Source: Planctomycetota bacterium
GTDB taxonomy: Bacteria; Planctomycetota; Planctomycetia; Pirellulales; Pirellulaceae
Length of the DNA stretch: 45,406 bases
Assembly: GCA_014238905.1 (NCBI GenBank)
Contig: JABAAE010000011.1
Span: 229,376-274,781, forward strand
Direction: 5' to 3'
Positions 33,590 to 41,461 of the stretch are shown piece after piece. Position numbers and translations under genes: made by a program. The stretch's first letter is position 1. Each line of letters opens with the position of its first letter. A model generated the notes under the pieces. It had not been told where the DNA came from. It worked only from the letters and a program-made list of their open reading frames with translations, and made no database searches.

Positions 33590-36500
33590 TTAGTTGGATT
33601 TCTTTTTCAAAACATACCATTGGGTTTTCCAATCAGGACCATGGCGAACGTTGAATCCGCCTGCCTCCACAAAAAGGTAGTCATCCCCATCCAATCTTCT
33701 GACAATCATTTTGAGGGCTTCATATCGGGTCAGATCCATCAGGGTATCGCCGGACCACAAACGAGTGATGTGATTGGTCTGGCCATTTAATTTGAAATCC
33801 AGGTTGCCAAATTGAACGCTTCTCGGGTTTAAGCGTTTGGCTGGATCGAATTCTTCAATCGACTTGACGGCTCCAACTGGAGCCCAGTCTCCAATCACCC
33901 GGTTGTTGGATTTGAGTTTTCCGTCGTAACGGAATTTGACAGCCGCCGCCTGACGTTCTCGATCATCGGGGTCCTGCGCGGACTGCCACTCGGATGACAA
34001 CATCGCGACAACACTAGCCGACTTTTGAACCAGTTCGTCGCCCATTGGTGGGAGCTTTTGTTGGTCGAGATGAAGGCTGATTTTTCCCTGTGGAGTTTTG
34101 CCGCTCGGTTTTACTTTGTACTTGTCGTTGAACCGGATAAACGTTTTAACGCCAATGGTCACCTCACCCCTCTTCAAGTCGTCAAGAAAATCTTTGGTGA
34201 TATAGGCACCCTTTGGCAGCCCGCCGGAGCCACGGCCATTACCCTGTTTGCATTCAATCAGCTGTTTGCCGTTAATGTAAATGATGTGTCCTCCGCCGGC
34301 ACCGACGTGCTCGCCGTCGTTCACACGGATTCGGTAGCGATACCCCGCTTTTAACGGAGGGATTTTGAATGTGCCGTGCATTAGCAGGACTTCTTTTTCC
34401 CACAGCGTGTTGACTTGGGTCGCGCCGTAACAGTCAGGCCCGATGCAACCGGCTGAGCATTTGGTAATCGGCCGAAGTGGCAACTTTCCGTCGTAGTTGC
34501 CAAAAGGGCTTTTGCCGGTTTTCCAGCCAGCTCTCGCCGGGTTAAACGCAGACGCATGCCATTGTTCCATCCCCTTGGGTAAAGTGATGTTCCGGTATCG
34601 CGTGATTAGTTGATCGTAGGGTACCTGTTCAGAAGCAATCGGATCAAAGCTATGATAGGACCACTCGGCGTTACGTAGATCGACAAACATGTGCCAGCCA
34701 AATTCTTTCTGACCCGCGCGATTGTATAGCGAACTCAGCCCGTTGATCGCATCTCGATTTCCTCCCGGCCGTTCCGATTGAGTTTCTGCAGCGGCCAATT
34801 TTCGCAGGTTTTCACGATTCCTACCGACGAATTCGGGAATTAACTCATCCAAGATGATTGGGGTAATCGCCTGTTTCAGTTTGGGGCCGAATTGGCTCGA
34901 GTCTGCATTCAGGAAAAATTCCTTGTAGGGAAGGATTTCATCCGGGTGGCGTTGGCGGGCGACTTCATACAGCACATCCAATCCCCCTGGGACGTCGGCT
35001 AATGAAGCTGCAATCGCTTCGAGGTGGAAATCATACGTCGAAGTGAGGTCTTTTCCGGCCCGCGACGTCTGCAGTCCGGCATAGCCTGTGTAGGTTTCTT
35101 TGAGTGTCTCGACCGCCAATTGCTGAACCTCGGGGCCCGCCGAGCTGAGCTTGTTGCGGATCGCAGCAGCGAGCCCTCTGGTAACCGAAACGCGTTGGTT
35201 CCTTCGCAGGAGATCGCCGATGGCCGGGAGGACTTTCCTGTAACAACGGGGATCTGCGGCAACCGGGGTGAGGGCCGTGAGAGCGGCGTTCTTTAACCAG
35301 CTTTCCTGGTGTTTGAGATAAGGGAGCAGCATGTCTACCAACGGCACGACCTGCTCTGCAGAGCCAAAGCCGATGATTTGCAGTGCCGCATCTTTCACCC
35401 ACCACGATTCAGCTGGGTTTTTGACTGCAGCGACTGCGAGGTCAAAAATCTCTGGTGTGACGACGTCGGATCGCTTTGTAATTGCGGCAAACATCGCGCG
35501 GCGAACTCGGGGGTCCTTATGGTTTAGGAATTCGAGCACCAACTTTGGGCGCACCTTGCCTCCAGCGGCACGCCAGCCGATATAGCCGCTATTAACGCCC
35601 AGCGCTTTGTTGGCTGCGATGAATCGAATGTTGTTGTCTTGATGGTGAATATAACGGCGGATTTCCTGGTCGTCAGGCTGATCCGCACCGTGAAAACGGC
35701 GGATAAAATGCAAGCTCGAATCGTTGGCGAGCGTCTCGTCTGAAAGATCCTGTTTGGTCCCGTCCTTTTCCGGTACTGCTTCAAACGAGAGAAATGTATT
35801 GTCCGCCTTCACGCCCCAAGGTTGTTGTGGCAGTTGATATTGCCGGGAAAACTTCGTCGGAGGTGCGCCGGTGATGCGAAGCGTTTTTCGTGGGATGGTA
35901 TAGGCCAACGGAAAAGCAACGCCCCATAATTCTTTGTCGTAGCCTCCACCGCCCAGGATTCCGAACGAGCCGTCGTACCGTCGAGACAAGTCGTAATGCC
36001 ATTGGCGATTGTCCATGAAGTCACGGTACTGCTTGGGTTTTTTGTCATACAAAAGTCCCATCGAGGCACTACGCCAGATTTCGCCGATACCGCCACCGGT
36101 GTGCCCATGAAGCATAAAAGTGGTGGTGTAAAAACTTTGCATCGCACAGACATCGCGTGCCTTGGCGTAAACGGAGGCTTCACCGTGTGGGACGACCGCG
36201 GCAGCTGCGGCCATCGCGAATGCAAGTTTCCCATTTTTACCGTTGTCAACAAAGCCAACTTCTGGGCGATCGTCTCCGTAAGGATTGCCACCTCTGCCAG
36301 CGTAACGGTAGAAGTGTCGCAGCGAACGGTTCAGTGCATACGCTGGAACGTTGGCGCCACACTCTTTGGCGAGTAGCAGAAAGGTCACCACACAGGTTCC
36401 AGATGCGTTAAGATGTCCGCTGCCGTAGGTCGTCAGTGCGGCTCCTCGGCCAGACCAGGCGTCGTTATGTTGCGTCTTGACCGCGTTGTCGACCCACCGC

Positions 36501-37195
36501 TGGATATTGGCAAGAATCTTTTTGTCGCCTGTTCGCAAATAACATTCGGTAAGCGGGATCCCGCCATACCCGAGGTACCAGGGATAAGTATGCGCCGGTG
36601 CTTGACGTGCCCATTTCTGGACGACCTGCAAATCTTTCTCATTCCCCGTGGAAAGCAAAAACAGCATCCCAATCCCGCCAAGTCCCTCTGTAGACTCTGG
36701 CTTGGACAGGTAGTCGGCAACCTGACGTACGATTTTATTTGACTTGGGGCAGTGAAGCGGCCAGGTTTTGCTATAAGCTCCAAGAATCGCAACGGTGACA
36801 ACAACAGGTTCGGTCTGCCCCCTGATTTTGAACCGAAGTTGACCGTCGGTTGCCTCCGCTCTGGCCAAAATCTGACCAAGCTGAATTCGAGGATCGACAT
36901 CGGCCAGTTTCTGCCCGTTAATTGTTTCGATGATCTGGCCCGCTTTGAGTTTTCCGGTGGTTGCCGCAGGTGAGCCATCTTCAATATGACTTATCCGCAT
37001 CGTAAAGGCGGGTTGGATCAAGTCGATTCCCATCCCAACCGGGCCAAATCGTTTCATGGTTTGAAGAGAGCTCGATTCGCTTGGACGAGTCGAAAAAAGA
37101 CCGTTTGGATGCTTGTAGAAATCCTGAGAACCAGCAATATTCAAACCGCTGACAAGGCAAATACAAAAGATGAAATTACGAGTGGTATTGATCAT
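33590..37195 (-). CDS. PDZ / alpha-barrel (DUF6288-like) / HEAT protein with shared C-terminal module
   Basis: A 1201-residue exported protein (signal about 1-22). Residues 50-138 form a PDZ domain (M-G-I-D-L and A-G-Q-I-I-E-T-I-N-G). About 145-480 is a helical alpha/alpha-barrel-like region of the DUF6288 kind (repeats such as Y-G-G-I-P-L-T-E-C-Y-L-R-T-G-D, G-R-G-A-A-L-T-T-Y-G, and H-T-G-G-G-I-G-E-I-W). About 530-720 are HEAT-type repeats. Residues 808-1051 equal the C-terminal module of the neighbouring SASA protein. A final 150 residues are unique to it. Its start overlaps the YdjY gene stop by 4 bp (ATGA). No catalytic residues assigned; it could be a sugar-processing or scaffold protein. 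Confidence 0.85.
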   Translation of the reverse strand: MINTTRNFIFCICLVSGLNIAGSQDFYKHPNGLFSTRPSESSSLQTMKRFGPVGMGIDLIQPAFTMRISHIEDGSPAATTGKLKAGQIIETINGQKLADVDPRIQLGQILARAEATDGQLRFKIRGQTEPVVVTVAILGAYSKTWPLHCPKSNKIVRQVADYLSKPESTEGLGGIGMLFLLSTGNEKDLQVVQKWARQAPAHTYPWYLGYGGIPLTECYLRTGDKKILANIQRWVDNAVKTQHNDAWSGRGAALTTYGSGHLNASGTCVVTFLLLAKECGANVPAYALNRSLRHFYRYAGRGGNPYGDDRPEVGFVDNGKNGKLAFAMAAAAAVVPHGEASVYAKARDVCAMQSFYTTTFMLHGHTGGGIGEIWRSASMGLLYDKKPKQYRDFMDNRQWHYDLSRRYDGSFGILGGGGYDKELWGVAFPLAYTIPRKTLRITGAPPTKFSRQYQLPQQPWGVKADNTFLSFEAVPEKDGTKQDLSDETLANDSSLHFIRRFHGADQPDDQEIRRYIHHQDNNIRFIAANKALGVNSGYIGWRAAGGKVRPKLVLEFLNHKDPRVRRAMFAAITKRSDVVTPEIFDLAVAAVKNPAESWWVKDAALQIIGFGSAEQVVPLVDMLLPYLKHQESWLKNAALTALTPVAADPRCYRKVLPAIGDLLRRNQRVSVTRGLAAAIRNKLSSAGPEVQQLAVETLKETYTGYAGLQTSRAGKDLTSTYDFHLEAIAASLADVPGGLDVLYEVARQRHPDEILPYKEFFLNADSSQFGPKLKQAITPIILDELIPEFVGRNRENLRKLAAAETQSERPGGNRDAINGLSSLYNRAGQKEFGWHMFVDLRNAEWSYHSFDPIASEQVPYDQLITRYRNITLPKGMEQWHASAFNPARAGWKTGKSPFGNYDGKLPLRPITKCSAGCIGPDCYGATQVNTLWEKEVLLMHGTFKIPPLKAGYRYRIRVNDGEHVGAGGGHIIYINGKQLIECKQGNGRGSGGLPKGAYITKDFLDDLKRGEVTIGVKTFIRFNDKYKVKPSGKTPQGKISLHLDQQKLPPMGDELVQKSASVVAMLSSEWQSAQDPDDRERQAAAVKFRYDGKLKSNNRVIGDWAPVGAVKSIEEFDPAKRLNPRSVQFGNLDFKLNGQTNHITRLWSGDTLMDLTRYEALKMIVRRLDGDDYLFVEAGGFNVRHGPDWKTQWYVLKKKSN

Positions 37196-38049
37196 TTGGT
37201 TGGTGGCTCTCGAAGCGAATGATTGTCTTTGTTGTTTTGAGACTTTTTGGCTGGGCGTAACCGCAGCAGTATTTTAGTGCCGATCTTGGGCAGTTGATTC
37301 GGCTTGATCCGCCACATCAAAGTATTGTTTTTATGGCTTTGAACTTCTGGCAAACAAAGCAACTCGTCGCCAAAAGTCGCAATCGAAATGACATTGCCAC
37401 TTTTTTCGGCCAGATATTGCCGAGGTCCCGTGCCGGCTTCCTTGAGCTGCGATCCAGCAAATACAAATGTATGAGGAAACGGTGTACTGTCTGCTGCCAG
37501 TTTGTCGCCGGGCCCATTTTTTTCGTTCAGGTTTCTCGTCTTTGATCTTTCTTTTGACAAAACGACAAAGTCACTGACAGGGCGTTCGACCGATCTTTGG
37601 TCTGCATTTTGGACGACGAAAAAAACGTTAATCGGATCGCCACGTGGTGGCAGGTCGACCCACCTTGGATTCTCTTTCCCAATTTGTTGTCTAATCGCCG
37701 GGTTGCCGTTTTTTACGCCCAGCAGCAGTAGAGCGGTGTGCACGTGCATTGGTCGGGCTGCCACGAAAACGATCGATTCATGTTCTTTACTTTGCTTCGT
37801 ACAAGCCACCAGTTCCAAAAAGCCATTGTTCAGGCAAACGGTTGCTTCAATATCAACACAATGGTTTTTGAAATCGATGACCAAGCCAGGTAGCTTGATT
37901 GGTTCTTTATCAGGCCTCACGTCTTTATCATTAATTTGGGCCGTTTGGCTGTTCTCCTGGCAGGAAACAACTGAATGACTCAAAGAATTGAAAATCACAA
38001 ACAGGCAGAGCGTTATGAATTGATTTTTATTTCTCGATATTGTTTTCAT
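37192..38049 (-). CDS. YdjY-domain exported protein
   Basis: A 285-residue protein with a Sec signal (about 1-30). The mature part has the YdjY pattern: G-L-V-I-D-F-K-N-H-C-V-D-I-E-A-T-V-C-L, then L-E-L-V-A-C-T-K-Q-S-K-E-H-E-S-I-V and V-H-T-A-L-L-L-L-G-V, and W-V-D-L-P-P-R-G-D-P-I-N-V. YdjY proteins are periplasmic and often sit next to iron-sulfur or cytochrome proteins; role unknown. The C-terminus has a basic tail (R-P-A-K-K-S-Q-N-N-K). Its stop overlaps the start of the PDZ protein, so translation is coupled. Confidence 0.85.
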   Translation of the reverse strand: MKTISRNKNQFITLCLFVIFNSLSHSVVSCQENSQTAQINDKDVRPDKEPIKLPGLVIDFKNHCVDIEATVCLNNGFLELVACTKQSKEHESIVFVAARPMHVHTALLLLGVKNGNPAIRQQIGKENPRWVDLPPRGDPINVFFVVQNADQRSVERPVSDFVVLSKERSKTRNLNEKNGPGDKLAADSTPFPHTFVFAGSQLKEAGTGPRQYLAEKSGNVISIATFGDELLCLPEVQSHKNNTLMWRIKPNQLPKIGTKILLRLRPAKKSQNNKDNHSLREPPTK

Positions 38050-38149
38050 TTTGGCTGCTTGGTGAAATCGATGGGTTGATTTCGTTCATTTTGATCGCGA
38101 TGAGATCGTAGGTAATCAACGCTTGAATTAAAGCTGGGGTGGTGACGAT

Positions 38150-38593
38150 GTCAATTCCCAGGAAAGCAAAGTTGCGTTTCAAGCCACAAACTGTTGATCA
38201 AACCCTCCTGGCTCATTTTTTTACGCGACATTTCCAGATCTAGGTCTCCGTAGTGTTCAATTTGATTTCCATTAGGCATCAAGCAGCGTGGTGTACCAGT
38301 TGCCCAGTTTTTGGGTTCCCCTCGTCTATTGGCGGTATCAACCCAAAGTAGACTTGCTGCTGTGCTTTGTTTAATACGGCAAGTCGTTCTTTTTGAGTCA
38401 TGTTGACCAATCCGTCCAGCTGGATACCACTTTCGGCCGTATCGCGATTGTGGCAATCAATATATCGCTTTTGGATTACCCCGACTGTACTGGGCGGTAA
38501 GTTGAATTTGTGGTCTGCAAGCAGGCCGGTAAAAGTTGATACAAAAATGCACACCGCAAACCAACGACTGATCAGCATGTTGGAGGCTCTCAC
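38150..38593 (-). pseudogene. Truncated planctomycete-type cytochrome c domain remnant
   Basis: The open frame 38279-38593 (104 residues, GTG start overlapping the previous stop as GTGA, or ATG at 38578) has a signal peptide, then P-S-T-V-G-V-I-Q-K-R-Y-I-D-C-H-N and G-I-Q-L-D-G-L, I-P-P-I-D-E-G-N-P-K. This equals the N-terminal heme domain of DUF1587/1592 or similar planctomycete cytochromes, but the first heme Cys is Tyr (Y-I-D-C-H). The frame breaks after Q-L-V-H-H-A-A, and no further domains follow; the 229 bp up to the YdjY gene look like decayed coding sequence. So both the heme site and the protein are broken. Confidence 0.75.
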
Positions 38594-40002
38594 TGATTGT
38601 CTACTTTCAGAAGTTTGACCATCGCTTCGCCCATTGCGAGTCCTACGTCCATGTAAGTTTGTGCATTACCGTCGTAGTGACTGTTAGAGGCACCGCCCTG
38701 GCTAAGCGGATGAGTATAGACAGTCGATACGTTCCCCTGGAACTCAGCATATTTGCCAGTCTTTCCGTCGACTGCCAGCTGAGCTTCAAGGATCAGCTTT
38801 TCGTTTCCCTCGGCGGTCTCTTTGGCGGTTTGACCAAGGGTGGCGATCACAAACTTGGCATCTGGAGCCTTGAATTCTGTTCGCAATGTCTTGATCAAGT
38901 GCACGAGGTTGTGCTCATAGCGAATTGCGTGAGCTTCGTTATAACGGTCCTTGTCCCCTTGCCACCAAGCAAATCCCTTAATTTCAAACCCTCGACCCTT
39001 CCAGTGTGGAAACTGCTCGTCAAAGTCGTCCAGCACGTCGTGCGCCGCACCAAAGCAATCGTCGTACTGCTTGCCCGCATACCATTCAATTGGCGTAGGA
39101 TCAGTCCCTTTTTCCCATGACAACGGAGATTCCTTGTAGGCAGCATAGATTTTTCCGCCGTGTTCAAATCGCTTGCTCCCCGGCGGAAGGAAATCCCATG
39201 ACAGCGACCGGTTGCCCTGCGACGCCTTCAGCACAAGGACTGGTTCCTTGTGGTGTTCTCCGACGATGTGTCCAAATCCTAGTTCTGGTCCAATTCGGCC
39301 CGTTGTGACGCCCAACCAGTTGCTTCCAGCGGCAGCGATGACGCCTTTATACCAAACGTCATTCCGTGCGATCCACTGTCTTTTATCATTGATCAGGTAG
39401 GGATATTTTCCCTGGTGATTGACCAGCGTCGAAAGACAACCGGGGATATCCATTCGGTCGATCCAGCCCAAACCATTTGCATCGTTGCTAAGGTAGGTGA
39501 TTTTGAAAGGGACTCTTTTGCCGGCGGTCAGTTTGATCTCCGACCTGATGGGCTGTCCATTTCCTTCCTGACGGTGAACTTCTTTCCCATTCACCTCCAT
39601 GATGTTACGAGTGGAGCCTCCATACCCAGGGCGGAACTGGTAAGCTCCGGTTGTTTTTACTTGAATGAACCCGCGTGTTACTTGTGTTCCGCCACCTGGG
39701 TAAGGCGTGGGTTCGGTCCCACCGAATTTCACGAGCTTGCGGGTGTTGAGCGGCTGCAACGCATCGTAGTCTGCCTGTGGGTCGTACGTGCCATCGTAAA
39801 CGGACACGACTGGATCAATAAACTCGGATCCCCAACGGCCTCCACCCCCGGTGACCTTGCCTGCTCCTACCATGTTGGATTGGCCGGAGAGAATAAATAC
39901 CTTGATGGGCTTGCCGGTGGAATCCTGCGCCGACGAAAGGTTATTCGCGATCAGGCACATCATCACCAACACGAGGTTGAGTTTACCGCTGTTGTCTTTC
40001 AT
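38590..40002 (-). CDS. SASA-type acetylesterase with inserted carbohydrate-binding-like domain
   Basis: A 470-residue exported protein (signal 1-25). SASA domain blocks: Ser42 in S-G-Q-S-N-M (39-44), G-P-E-L-G-F-G-H (238-245), F-A-W-W-Q-G-D-K-D (344-352) and His442 in H-Y-D-G-N-A-Q-T-Y. Residues about 85-190 are inserted, with F-I-Q-V-K-T-T-G-A-Y-Q-F and M-E-V-N-G-K-E-V, a beta-rich insertion like that in the 759-residue paralogue. Expected to remove acetyl groups from a glycan. Shares R-Y-E-H-N-L-V-H-L-I-K and L-G-Q-T-x-K with the gene at 40239. 236-bp gap to that gene. Confidence 0.9.
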   Translation of the reverse strand: MKDNSGKLNLVLVMMCLIANNLSSAQDSTGKPIKVFILSGQSNMVGAGKVTGGGGRWGSEFIDPVVSVYDGTYDPQADYDALQPLNTRKLVKFGGTEPTPYPGGGTQVTRGFIQVKTTGAYQFRPGYGGSTRNIMEVNGKEVHRQEGNGQPIRSEIKLTAGKRVPFKITYLSNDANGLGWIDRMDIPGCLSTLVNHQGKYPYLINDKRQWIARNDVWYKGVIAAAGSNWLGVTTGRIGPELGFGHIVGEHHKEPVLVLKASQGNRSLSWDFLPPGSKRFEHGGKIYAAYKESPLSWEKGTDPTPIEWYAGKQYDDCFGAAHDVLDDFDEQFPHWKGRGFEIKGFAWWQGDKDRYNEAHAIRYEHNLVHLIKTLRTEFKAPDAKFVIATLGQTAKETAEGNEKLILEAQLAVDGKTGKYAEFQGNVSTVYTHPLSQGGASNSHYDGNAQTYMDVGLAMGEAMVKLLKVDNQ

Positions 40003-40095
40003 CTTTTTTTTCGTTCTAAATTAATAAGGTTTGAGTCATCGTTGACATTGTGGCTGTCAAGACGTCCGAAATTCCAATTGCCTACAAGCAGGCGA

Positions 40096-40125
40096 GGCGA
40101 TCATCCCATGGCCAGAATGATCGCC
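40096..40125. other. 9-bp perfect inverted repeat between two SASA genes
   Basis: Arms GGCGATCAT (40096-40104) and ATGATCGCC (40117-40125) around a 12-base loop that itself contains CCATGG. No run of T follows on the minus strand, so it is not a typical terminator. It may be an operator, a processing site or a stabilising hairpin between two genes of the operon. Confidence 0.6.
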
Positions 40126-40238
40126 AACTGTCCAGCTTTTCATTATTGTCTTTTCGTCATGGTTGACTTTTCATCCTTGTCAGCTGAATGCCAAAAAAAC
40201 AATGTCGGATCCATCTTTTTAATTGGCAGTTTTTCTTT

Positions 40239-41300
40239 CTAGTTGCCAGCTTTTAACAGCTTGACCATGGCTTTCCCCATTGCCTCACCGACGTTCATGT
40301 AAGTTTCGGCATTCCCGCTGTAATGTCCGCCAGAACTTCCTCCTTTAGAAAGAGGGTGTGTGTAAACCCCGGCAACATTACCCTTGAATTCGGAGTACTT
40401 ACCAGAGGAGCCGTCCACCGCAAGGATGGCTTGGAGAATTTTTCCCCCACCATCGGTCGCGCCTTTTTGGGTTTGACCGAGAGAGGCACCAACGAATTTT
40501 GCGTTGGGAGCGTTAAAATCCTTACGGAGCTGCTTAATCAGATGAACAAGGTTTTTTTCGTAGCGGCTGGAAAGGGCAGCGCTTCGACTGTCTCGGTCAC
40601 CTTGCCACCAGAAGAAACCGGCGATCTCATACTCTTTCGCGCCGGGATAATAATTGTCGAGTTCGCTTAGCACTTTTTTTGCTCGAGCAATATCACCATC
40701 GTATTGCATGCCGGCGTACCATCCGATCTTTTTGGGTTCTGTTCCCTTTTGCCAACGCTCAGGAGTTCCCTTATAAGCGGGATGAACCCAGGTGACTCCT
40801 TTACTATCTGTAAACTCGAAACCTTCGCTACCTGGAGGTAGCAGATCCCAGCCCAAAGCGCGATTCCCGATGCAGCTTTTCAGGATCATGACGGGTGCGT
40901 CGGTGGCCTGTCCTACATGATGTCCAATCCCAATTTCAGGACCAACATTGCCCTTGATCGTCATCCACTCGTTGTTGAATTTCCGCATGCCACCGGTGCC
41001 GCTACCCATGACGCGAACATTTCGAACATCCATGCGTTCTGTCCAGTTCCCATCTTTGTCGATGAGGTAAGGGTATAGGTTTTTTTCATTAACCGCATGT
41101 TCAAGCGAACCGTCTCCTCCTTTGATCTTGCCGAAGCCGAGCATGTTGGATTGGCCCAGGAGGATATAGACCTGAACAGGTTTTTTCATGTCGGCGGGTT
41201 TGCCATCCGGGTCGGGAAGCTCATCGGCAAGATTGGTTGTCGTAGGGAGAAGGACCATTGCCACCAAGGCAAGAAATCTTAGAGCGTGTTGTTTTTTCAT
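40239..41300 (-). CDS. SASA-type acetylesterase, compact form
   Basis: A 353-residue exported protein (ATG at 41300; a GTG at 41315 is also in frame). Signal about 1-25. SASA domain blocks: Ser51 in L-L-G-Q-S-N-M-L-G, G-P-E-I-G-I-G-H, F-F-W-W-Q-G-D-R-D, and the His in G-H-Y-S-G-N-A-E-T-Y. This paralogue lacks the domain inserted in the other two, so it shows the minimal enzyme. Catalysis is O-deacetylation of a carbohydrate. It is the promoter-proximal gene of the operon, divergent from the XylR-type regulator, with 161 bp between them. Confidence 0.92.
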   Translation of the reverse strand: MKKQHALRFLALVAMVLLPTTTNLADELPDPDGKPADMKKPVQVYILLGQSNMLGFGKIKGGDGSLEHAVNEKNLYPYLIDKDGNWTERMDVRNVRVMGSGTGGMRKFNNEWMTIKGNVGPEIGIGHHVGQATDAPVMILKSCIGNRALGWDLLPPGSEGFEFTDSKGVTWVHPAYKGTPERWQKGTEPKKIGWYAGMQYDGDIARAKKVLSELDNYYPGAKEYEIAGFFWWQGDRDSRSAALSSRYEKNLVHLIKQLRKDFNAPNAKFVGASLGQTQKGATDGGGKILQAILAVDGSSGKYSEFKGNVAGVYTHPLSKGGSSGGHYSGNAETYMNVGEAMGKAMVKLLKAGN

Positions 41301-41461
41301 TATCGTTGGAATCACTTTCCTTCAAATTTGGTTACTTTGTGACGCACTTTCTTTTGTGGAACGCCGTGCAAAATTTGCCGGACCTCCATCGACTGTCAGC
41401 CAGCGATCAATTATTGTTGATTATAAAGCTGTTTTTAAGAAAAAGAACACCGTTTTTAGGA
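41301..41461. promoter_or_regulatory. Divergent control region of esterase operon and XylR-type regulator
   Basis: 161 bp between two divergent starts, the expected site of both promoters and the regulator's operator. Candidate elements by eye: the AT-rich pair ATCAA/TTGAT around 41408-41423, and repeated AAATTTG/CAAATTT-like words near 41325 and 41370. No consensus -35/-10 pair is clear. Inference from position. Confidence 0.45.

Noticed and set aside
40096..40125. Rho-independent terminator
   Set aside because: No T-run after the stem on either strand and the loop is long.
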